DNA of 64,000 nt, taken from NCBI RefSeq assembly GCF_000971235.1, contig NZ_BBMB01000012.1, forward strand, positions 1-64,000, given 5' to 3'. The translations under genes and the position numbers were made by a program. Within the stretch, counting starts at the first letter, position 1, and every line of letters starts with the position of its first letter. Source of the DNA: Demequina subtropica. GTDB lineage: Bacteria; Actinomycetota; Actinomycetes; Actinomycetales; Demequinaceae. The notes under the pieces were generated by a model, which did not search any database, was not told the origin of the DNA, and saw only the letters and a list, made by a program, of their open reading frames with translations. Below are positions 57,995 to 64,000 of this stretch, piece by piece.

Positions 57995-59226
57995 TGGCGG
58001 CCACCGACATCAAGAAGTTCGACTACGCGGTCCGCGACACCCACGGCAAGATCCAGAAGGGCACCATCGAGGCGCCCTCCGAGGGCGCCGTCGCCCACCG
58101 CCTCAAGGAGATGGGCCTCGCGCCGGTCTCGATCACCGAGGTGAAGACCGGCGGTCTCCAGGCCGAGATCAAGATCCCGGGCCTGTCCGACAGGATCAAG
58201 CTCAAGGACGTCGCCGTCATGTCGCGCCAGCTCGCGACCATGATCGCCTCGGGCCTGTCCCTGCTGCGCGCGCTCAGCATCCTCGCCGAGCAGACCGAGA
58301 ACCCCGCGCTCGCACGCGTGCTGCAGGAAGTCCGCAACGACGTCGAGGCCGGCTCGTCGTTCTCGGCCTCGCTGTCCAAGCACGACAAGGCGTTCCCGCC
58401 GCTCATGGTCAACATGGTGCGCGCCGGCGAGGTGGGCGGATTCCTCGACGACGTCCTCGAGTCCGTGGCCGCGAACTTCGAGGCCGAGGTCAAGCTGCGC
58501 GGCAAGGTCAAGTCGGCGATGACCTACCCGGTGGTGGTGTTCGTCATCGCCATCCTCGCCGTGATTGGGATGCTGCTGTTCATCGTCCCGGTGTTTGCGA
58601 CCATGTTCGCGGACCTGGGAGGCGAGCTGCCGTTCCTTACCCGGATCCTGGTGATGATGTCCGACGGCCTCAAGATCGGCATCGTCCCTCTGATCGTGGG
58701 CATCATCGCGCTCAACGTGTTCTGGACCAAGAACAAGAACAGGGTTGAGTTCCGCGAGAAGGTGGAGCCCGTCTACCTCCGGCTCCCGGTGTTCGGGCAG
58801 CTGATCCAGAAGATCGCGATCGCGCGCTTCACCCGCAACCTGGGCGCCATGGTCCGCTCGGGCGTCCCGATCCTTCAGGCCCTCGACATCGTGGGCCAGG
58901 CGAGCGGCAACATCGTGATCGAGCGCGCGGCCAAGGACGTGCGCGAGTCGGTGCGCACCGGAAACTCACTCGCCAAGCCGCTCGCGCAGCACGAGGTATT
59001 CCCGCCCATGGTGGTCCAGATGATGGCCGTCGGCGAGGACACGGGCGCGCTCGACACGATGCTCGACAAGGTCGCGGACTTCTACGACCAGGAGGTCGAG
59101 GCGACCACGGAGGCGCTCACGTCGCTCATCGAGCCGCTCATGATCGCGGTGCTCGGCGGGATCATCGGCTTCATGGTCATCGGTCTGTACATGCCGATCT
59201 TCTCGGTGTTCTCGCTGGTCGAATAA
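57994..59226 (+). CDS. pilC: Type IV pilus inner-membrane platform protein PilC
   Basis: Encodes 410 residues. Two T2SSF domains, each with the opening FSRQLATMIASGLSLLRAL-like pattern (VMSRQLATMIASG and FTRNLGAMVRSGVPILQALD), alternate with three to four membrane helices (AMTYPVVVFVIAILAVIGMLLFIVPVF and LMIAVLGGIIGFMVIGLYMPIF). The N-terminus FDYAVRDTHGKIQKGTIEA is typical. PilC links the ATPases to pilin assembly. The ATG overlaps the pilT stop (TGATG). Confidence 0.95.
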   Translation: MAATDIKKFDYAVRDTHGKIQKGTIEAPSEGAVAHRLKEMGLAPVSITEVKTGGLQAEIKIPGLSDRIKLKDVAVMSRQLATMIASGLSLLRALSILAEQTENPALARVLQEVRNDVEAGSSFSASLSKHDKAFPPLMVNMVRAGEVGGFLDDVLESVAANFEAEVKLRGKVKSAMTYPVVVFVIAILAVIGMLLFIVPVFATMFADLGGELPFLTRILVMMSDGLKIGIVPLIVGIIALNVFWTKNKNRVEFREKVEPVYLRLPVFGQLIQKIAIARFTRNLGAMVRSGVPILQALDIVGQASGNIVIERAAKDVRESVRTGNSLAKPLAQHEVFPPMVVQMMAVGEDTGALDTMLDKVADFYDQEVEATTEALTSLIEPLMIAVLGGIIGFMVIGLYMPIFSVFSLVE

Positions 59227-59242
59227 CAACACAAAGGCTTCT

Positions 59243-59300
59243 CCCCGGCGGACGTCTGAGGCGCTCACCGGGGCAGGAGGGACACACCACCTGGGTGTCC
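59243..59300 (+). promoter_or_regulatory. Two hairpins between pilC and pilA
   Basis: CCCCGG/CCGGGG (59243-59248, 59268-59273) and GGACAC/GTGTCC (59280-59285, 59295-59300) form two successive stem-loops in the 112-bp gap. They may mark RNA processing or partial termination that sets pilin mRNA apart. No good promoter for pilA was found. Confidence 0.4.
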
Positions 59301-59338
59301 TTGACTCATCACAACGAAAATGAAAGGGAGGCAGCGAA

Positions 59339-59800
59339 ATGATCGCTCGCATCCGCAAGGCCCAGGAGACCGAGGGCTTCACCCTCATCGAGCTCCTCGT
59401 CGTCATGATCATCATCGGCATCCTCGCCGCGGTCGCCATCCCGATCTTCCTCTCGCAGCGCGAGAAGGCGGAGGACTCGGCCGCCAAGGCCGACGTGTCG
59501 ACCCTCGGCAAGGAGATCGCGACGTACTACGTCGACGGCACCGGCACGCCGACCGTGGCGCAGGACGCGACGTCGGGCAAGTACACGCTGACCGGCACCG
59601 CCACCGGTGCCACTGCCAAGCCGATTGGCAACTCTTCCGCGAACGTCCTGCTCGGTGACGCTGTCGAGCAGCGTGGTACGGGCACGGCCATCGACTCCAC
59701 CAACTGGTGCATCGATGTCACCAACCCCAAGGGTGACAAGGCCGTCGTGGGCTACCGCTACTCGGCACAGGGCGGTCTCGAAGAGGGCGCCTGCGCCTAA
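59339..59800 (+). CDS. pilA: Major type IV pilin (class III signal peptide)
   Basis: Encodes 153 residues with AGGGAGG 5-6 nt before the ATG. The short basic leader ends at Gly13; prepilin peptidase would cut at G-FTLIE, leaving an N-methylated Phe and the conserved Glu5. The hydrophobic helix LLVVMIIIGILAAVAIPIFL is typical T4a pilin. The globular part has two cysteines (NWCID and GACA) for the C-terminal disulfide loop. As the first pilin gene with the best ribosome-binding site it should be the main subunit. A very strong hairpin follows. Confidence 0.94.
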   Translation: MIARIRKAQETEGFTLIELLVVMIIIGILAAVAIPIFLSQREKAEDSAAKADVSTLGKEIATYYVDGTGTPTVAQDATSGKYTLTGTATGATAKPIGNSSANVLLGDAVEQRGTGTAIDSTNWCIDVTNPKGDKAVVGYRYSAQGGLEEGACA

Positions 59801-59812
59801 GAAGGCATGACT

Positions 59813-59856
59813 GGTCGTTGGTGGTGGGGCGCACGTGCGCCCCACCACCAACGACC
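59813..59856 (+). terminator. 44-bp perfect palindrome after pilA
   Basis: Positions 59813-59834 and 59835-59856 are exact reverse complements with no spacer. The RNA would fold into a 20-bp GC-rich stem. It begins 12 bp after the pilA stop and has no U-tract. It probably terminates most pilA transcripts or protects their 3' end, lowering expression of the minor pilin genes. Confidence 0.7.
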
Positions 59857-59886
59857 GAGGCTAGAAGAGCTGAGGATTGAGATATC

Positions 59887-61680
59887 GTGACGATGCGCCT
59901 GCGACGCCACCTGCTGGACTCGCGTGACGAAGGATTCACGCTGGTCGAGCTGGTTGTCGCCATGTTCATCATCGCGATCGTGCTCGTCTCCCTGATCGGA
60001 GTCCAGCTCTCGTCGATGGTCACCATCAGCAACGCGACCAAGCGCCAGCAGGCGACTGCCTACGCCAACCAGGCGATGGAGACCTTGCGTGCAATGCCGT
60101 GGGACACCCTTAACAAGGGGAACGTGCCCGGATTCCAGTCGGTGTCGGGGAACTTGGACCCTTACTACAGCGGTAGCAACTCGGCTGGCACCGTCACGGT
60201 CGACGGCGAAACGTACACGGTCCGCCTCGCGACCTCGAACACACAGAACCTCGCGTCCCCGCGGCCGCCGTTGTTCGACGCGACGGGCAAGAACGTCGTG
60301 ATCAGCACTGATCCCGCGATCCCTGGGTTCACCTTCACCACCCGCGCGTACATCGTCGATTCGCTCGCAGGGACTCAGGCATCCGTGGGCTTGCTCGTCA
60401 TCGTCTCGTGGCAGGACCAGAAGACGGGCGAGAGAGACGACCTGGCGCTTCGCTCATCTGCATTCCCCGGCTCCGAGGGCTGCGGGAAGCTCGAGGAGCT
60501 TCCGTACCTGGTCTCGTGCCAGGACCGGTTCACGTTCGCGGCGTCGTCCGGCAGCGTCACCACCTCCCTGAGCTCTACCGAGACGGATTCGACCATGCAG
60601 ATCGAGCTCCTGGAGGGCTCGGGCTTGCGTGAGCTGGCTGTAACATCGGGCCTGGTATCCGCGTCGGGCGAGTCGGTGCAGGTGACTTCGACGGAAGGCA
60701 AGGCTCGGCGCGGAGGCGTCGTGTCCACGCAGCTGCCCGCGACGGCTGCGGACCCGGGCACCACCACCGAGACCGGGTTCTCCGAGACCGCGACGGAGGC
60801 GTCCAACAACTTCGCCCTCGCCAATGGCGCTCCGGTTGACGATCAGAGCCTGGTGAGCGCCGCCGGGAGCTCCCAGCAGTCGCTGAGCGTGGGCAGCTGG
60901 GTGCTGAAGGCCAAGGGCGACGACGTCCGTTCGGGGACGTCGCGGTCCTCGACCACGCAATCCTGCTTTGCGAGCGGCCTCTACGCTGGCTCGCCTTGCT
61001 CCTACACCGACCTGAGCGGCGCGGGAGACCTCGAGATGAGCGTCTCCGTCGCATCGAACACGATGTACCCGGTGGTGCGTCGAGGCACAGCCGCCTCGAC
61101 CGCGGGCGGCGGCCGGTTCACCACCTCGGTGCCCGGCACCGCCTTCGGGTGCCAGACGCTGAGCTCGTCGGGGTGCACCTCGGCTTCGGGCACGTTCAAG
61201 GAGACGCAGCTGGGGATCGGCTATCTGGCGGGAGGTTGGGGCGGCGGCAGCGACTACCTGGTCGAGGTCAGCTACCAGGACTCGGTGCTCGGACAGAGAG
61301 GCGCCTCCCAGATGGCGGTCGCGCCGACCGTCACGCGCTCGGCGACGGTGAAGCTCTCGAGCGGTTCGCCCATCTCCATCGGCGCCTCCTCATCGGGCGT
61401 GATCGCGACCGGCGCGCCCGTAACCTGGAGCCCGACGGGCGGAGTCGTGGTCACTGCGACCGCCGCCGTGTCCGCGACTCCGGCCTCGACCACGCAGGTC
61501 GGGGAGGATCCCGTCGTCGACTGCTCTACTGACGTGTGCGCCGTCACCGCGAACGCAGGCTCGATCACCGTGAGCGTCAAGTACCAGGTGGTCACGTCGA
61601 CCGGATCCTGGGACATGTATCAGAACACGGTGATCGCAGGGTCCTCCGTGAGCGCGTCCTACGAGCGGAGGAACGGATGA
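59887..61680 (+). CDS. Very large minor pilin-like protein
   Basis: Encodes 597 residues from a GTG (an ATG two codons on is an alternative). The leader VTMRLRRHLLDSRDEG ends before FTLVELVVAMFIIAIVLVSLIGV, a class III signal with cleavage after Gly16 and Glu5 in place. The following roughly 550 residues are Ser/Thr/Gly-rich and beta-like, with about eight cysteines. Pilins are usually 130-200 residues, so this is unusual. I do not recognise a named domain in the extracellular part; tip adhesin is a guess. A/T-ending codons are more frequent than in the housekeeping genes. The stop overlaps the next gene (ATGA). Confidence 0.85.
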   Translation: MTMRLRRHLLDSRDEGFTLVELVVAMFIIAIVLVSLIGVQLSSMVTISNATKRQQATAYANQAMETLRAMPWDTLNKGNVPGFQSVSGNLDPYYSGSNSAGTVTVDGETYTVRLATSNTQNLASPRPPLFDATGKNVVISTDPAIPGFTFTTRAYIVDSLAGTQASVGLLVIVSWQDQKTGERDDLALRSSAFPGSEGCGKLEELPYLVSCQDRFTFAASSGSVTTSLSSTETDSTMQIELLEGSGLRELAVTSGLVSASGESVQVTSTEGKARRGGVVSTQLPATAADPGTTTETGFSETATEASNNFALANGAPVDDQSLVSAAGSSQQSLSVGSWVLKAKGDDVRSGTSRSSTTQSCFASGLYAGSPCSYTDLSGAGDLEMSVSVASNTMYPVVRRGTAASTAGGGRFTTSVPGTAFGCQTLSSSGCTSASGTFKETQLGIGYLAGGWGGGSDYLVEVSYQDSVLGQRGASQMAVAPTVTRSATVKLSSGSPISIGASSSGVIATGAPVTWSPTGGVVVTATAAVSATPASTTQVGEDPVVDCSTDVCAVTANAGSITVSVKYQVVTSTGSWDMYQNTVIAGSSVSASYERRNG

Positions 61681-62372
61681 GGCGGCAGCGCCAGGCGGCG
61701 CGTCGCCTCCTGCGCGACGACAGCGGCATGACCCTGACCGAGCTGCTGGTCGCCATGATGATCTTCGGCGTGCTCATGGCGATCGTGATGGCGGTGATGA
61801 TCCAGCTCATGCAGCTGTCGAAGGACAACATGGGTCGCGTGAGCGCTGCAGAGAACGCTCGCCTCGGCGTGTCCCAGATCGACAGGCAGGTCCGTTCGGG
61901 GAACGTGATCCTTGATCCTGCACTCGAGTCCCTCGCTGGCTCGGGCGTGGACCCCTACTACTCGTTGCGTATCTTCACGCAGGCGGACGGTGACTCCCGG
62001 TGCGTCCAATGGCGTGTCATCGACGCCGACGGCGACGGCTCCGGCGAGCTTCAGTATCGCGAGTGGGATCCTTCGTACCCGGTCGTGGTCGATGTCCAGC
62101 CCTGGGGTGTCGTCGCACATGACGTCGTCCTCGGCACGGGCACCACGCCGGACCCGACGGACCCCGCGACGTGGCCGCCGTTCTGGAAGGACACGACGAC
62201 GATGGTCGCCGCCGGAAGCACCCCGGCCCAGAACGTGCGCATCACGCTCCATGTCAAGAACGACGAGATGCGGGACTCGGCCAAGCCGGTCACCGTCTCG
62301 ACGGTGGTGACGGGCCGCAACACGGTCCTCGGCTACTCCGAGTCCAACTGCTCCGTCATCCCGGCACCGTAG
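61677..62372 (+). CDS. Minor pilin, PilW-like
   Basis: Encodes 231 residues. A 17-residue basic leader (MRRQRQAARRLLRDDSG) precedes MTLTELLVAMMIFGVLMAIVMAVMIQLMQL, a class III signal with Met at +1 and Glu5. The globular part (SRCVQWRVIDADGDGSGELQYREWDP) resembles PilW/GspJ-type minor pilins with C-terminal cysteine near the end (ESNCSVIPAP). It is co-translated with the large minor pilin and would form part of the priming tip complex. Confidence 0.88.
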   Translation: MRRQRQAARRLLRDDSGMTLTELLVAMMIFGVLMAIVMAVMIQLMQLSKDNMGRVSAAENARLGVSQIDRQVRSGNVILDPALESLAGSGVDPYYSLRIFTQADGDSRCVQWRVIDADGDGSGELQYREWDPSYPVVVDVQPWGVVAHDVVLGTGTTPDPTDPATWPPFWKDTTTMVAAGSTPAQNVRITLHVKNDEMRDSAKPVTVSTVVTGRNTVLGYSESNCSVIPAP

Positions 62373-62382
62373 GAGGCACCGC

Positions 62383-63987
62383 ATGCTCAACCGAATCCGT
62401 GATGACCGTGGATCCGCTCTGGTCGCGGCGGTCGCCGTCGCCCTAATCGGCGTCGCCATCAGCATCGTGGTGGTCGCACAGGCGATCATGCTGACGAACG
62501 ACTCCGCGCGGGACTCCGTCCGGACCAGCGCCGTGCACGGCGCAGAAGCCGCGCTCGACACTGTCATCGAAATGCTCGCCGTTCAGAACCCGTGCCCGAC
62601 GGTGACGTTCACAGACGTCGCCCAGGGGACCAACTCGGTGGATGTCACCGTGTCGATCGAGTATCGGGACCAGAGCGGCGCGGACCTGACTACGTGCACC
62701 AGCGGCCAGATCGTCGGTACGCCGTACAGCGCGATGATCAAGGCAACGGCGACGCCGACCCACGAGGTCAACGGGATCGAGCCGGTGCGGTCGGTCGAGG
62801 CGGCCGTCTCGCTGGTCCCGCGCGCGGGTCACTCTGCGGCGATCTACAGCGCTACAGCGCCGTCGACAGGCGCCGGATTCAGCCTCGACCCGTTCATCCC
62901 GACCGATACCGCGAACGTCTGGGTCGACAGCGGGGACTTCGTGAGTAACACGAATGTGCAGATCGACGGTGACCTGACCGCGGTCCAAGGCTCAATCACG
63001 CTCAACGGCGAGAGTTGGGCCGAGGGCCACGTCTGGGCGCAGAACAACGTCAAGATCGTCTCGACGGCCTCTCACGCCCGCACAGGTGACGGGCTCACGG
63101 CGCGCACGGGCAACCTTTCCATCTCGAACGCCTCCCAGGTGTTCAACGGCAATATCTACGTCGGGGGGTCCGCGTCCGGCTGGGGCTACACATCGGGCAC
63201 GATGGTGGTGAACAATGGGTCGGTCTTCCTGAACGACGCGAGCATCGCCAATCTCTCGCCGATCGGCATCCCTGTGGTGGGCATCGTCCCGTCGGACTGG
63301 GCGGGCTTCACGTTCAAGGCGCGTGGTCTCGCGGATGGGAACGCGACCACGTACGGCGGTGCGAACTCCTTCAAGAACGACATCATTAGCGGAACTTCCG
63401 GCGGCATCAACCAGTACCAGCGGAGCCAGCTCGACGGCTGTACCGTCGCGAACTGGATGGCCGACTCTCAGGTCGGTGGGTTCGCCGAGATCAGCCTGCC
63501 TCCGTTCACCGCCTACGACCTCACGGGCTACACCAACTCATCCCAGAAGTGCACGACGCTCACCCTTCAGAACGTCCGCTTCAAGCTCACCGGCGATGTC
63601 GTGTTCTTCGTGAAGAACGTCTCGGCCAACAACCCCGTGCAGGTCGTGAGCGCGGACGGCCTCGAGCACAACATCTGGTTCATCTCGCCCAATGACGATC
63701 ATGCCTCGATGCAGTCGGTGGGGTACTCGGACTCTGGCGCCGCTATCACGTTCCACTCGGGTACGAACCTCTTCCAGGATCCCATCAAGGTGTTCCTGTA
63801 TACGCCTGGCACCCTGAGCTTCCAGAACTCGGTCCTGACGAACGGCCAGATGTACGGCGGCACGGTCAACATCGGTCCCAATCAAGACTTCTCGTACTAT
63901 CCCGTAGGAATCCCGGGCGTGGATCTGACGACCACGCACGCGACCGGTTCCGACGTGACGATCGAGTACAAGCGCGAGGACCGGTAG
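62383..63987 (+). CDS. PilX-like protein with beta-helical extracellular region
   Basis: Encodes 534 residues with AGGAGG 7 nt upstream. The leader MLNRIRDDRG precedes SALVAAVAVALIGVAISIVVVAQAI, like PilX/GspK-type minor pilins, but lacks the Glu5 of classical pilins. The large remainder has many Asn/Ser/Gly turns (NVKIVSTAS, NASQVFNGNIYVGG, NNGSVFLNDASI) suggestive of a right-handed beta-helix, and ends ...SDVTIEYKREDR. This may be a surface or tip component. Functional assignment is inference from position and the N-terminus. Confidence 0.82.
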   Translation: MLNRIRDDRGSALVAAVAVALIGVAISIVVVAQAIMLTNDSARDSVRTSAVHGAEAALDTVIEMLAVQNPCPTVTFTDVAQGTNSVDVTVSIEYRDQSGADLTTCTSGQIVGTPYSAMIKATATPTHEVNGIEPVRSVEAAVSLVPRAGHSAAIYSATAPSTGAGFSLDPFIPTDTANVWVDSGDFVSNTNVQIDGDLTAVQGSITLNGESWAEGHVWAQNNVKIVSTASHARTGDGLTARTGNLSISNASQVFNGNIYVGGSASGWGYTSGTMVVNNGSVFLNDASIANLSPIGIPVVGIVPSDWAGFTFKARGLADGNATTYGGANSFKNDIISGTSGGINQYQRSQLDGCTVANWMADSQVGGFAEISLPPFTAYDLTGYTNSSQKCTTLTLQNVRFKLTGDVVFFVKNVSANNPVQVVSADGLEHNIWFISPNDDHASMQSVGYSDSGAAITFHSGTNLFQDPIKVFLYTPGTLSFQNSVLTNGQMYGGTVNIGPNQDFSYYPVGIPGVDLTTTHATGSDVTIEYKREDR

Positions 63988-64000
63988 GTGGCATTGCTGA
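63988..64000 (+). CDS. Start of the next pilus-cluster gene (cut by the window edge)
   Basis: A GTG follows the previous TAG directly, with GAGGA (63976-63980) 7 nt upstream, and reads Val-Ala-Leu-Leu before the sequence ends. A pilM-type gene would fit this place, but four codons cannot show it. Confidence 0.35.

Noticed and set aside
59301-59330. TTGACT as -35 of a pilA promoter
   Set aside because: No TANNNT element lies 16-19 bp downstream; the sequence there is the ribosome-binding region.

Overview
The window reads as chromosomal DNA of a high-GC Gram-positive actinobacterium. Signs of this are the strongly GC-biased third codon positions, frequent GTG/TTG starts, phosphatidylinositol mannoside genes next to thrS, the ruvC-ruvA-ruvB-secD-secF-rel series, MmpL and GlxR-like sites. 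The suite fits Micrococcales (a Demequina- or Cellulomonas-like genus is my guess; the genus is inference). There is no CRISPR array, no insertion sequence, no rRNA and no gene-free stretch above about 300 bp. The longest gaps are 31580-31812 and the 7881-8043 tRNA leader.

Layout. 1-7254: 3' end of an HNH/DUF222 endonuclease gene, the trehalose pair treY-treZ (minus), ohr facing a TetR repressor plus a DUF1684 gene, and a small unknown. 7341-10171: five minus-strand tRNAs (Gly-Cys-Val-Gly-Val in transcription order), pabB-pabC and a plus-strand tRNA-Val(CAC). 10191-14701: DUF4349 lipoprotein facing an LtrA-type membrane protein, thpR and dgt. 14781-22062: thrS, a HIT hydrolase, PI-phosphate synthase, PIM acyltransferase, pimA, pdxS, a NUDIX gene and pdxT, tightly packed and often overlapping as ATGA. 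22138-31065: small lipoprotein, yebC, ruvC, ruvAB behind a LexA-like box, secD-secF without yajC, and rel. 31043-37429: AbiEi-like orphan, PPIase-DUF349 pair, hisS, aspS. 37507-43656: EamA exporter facing a LysR gene, then mmpL, arsR and an MFS gene. 43835-49280: CHAP protein broken by a frameshift in its signal peptide, rarA, a secreted zinc metalloprotease and rpsD. 49434-54525: alaS, ruvX, mltG, aroE. 54603-64000: a type IV pilus cluster (pilB, pilT, pilC, pilA, three minor-pilin-like genes), which runs off the window.

How the genes work together. Most of the window is conserved housekeeping: tRNA charging, lipid anchors, PLP, Holliday-junction processing, protein export and the stringent response. 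The accessory interest lies in regulation and surface structure. Candidate control elements include a hairpin hiding the treY ribosome-binding site, a near-perfect palindrome between ohr and tetR, a PhoP/MtrA-like direct repeat, a LexA-like box, an operator inside the arsR promoter and an exact GlxR-consensus site over the pilB stop codon. The pilus cluster carries a 165-residue disordered extension on PilT, an exceptionally large minor pilin and a 44-bp perfect palindrome after the major pilin gene. Starts were chosen by Shine-Dalgarno spacing, overlap with the upstream gene and family length. All family assignments come from reading motifs, not from searches.
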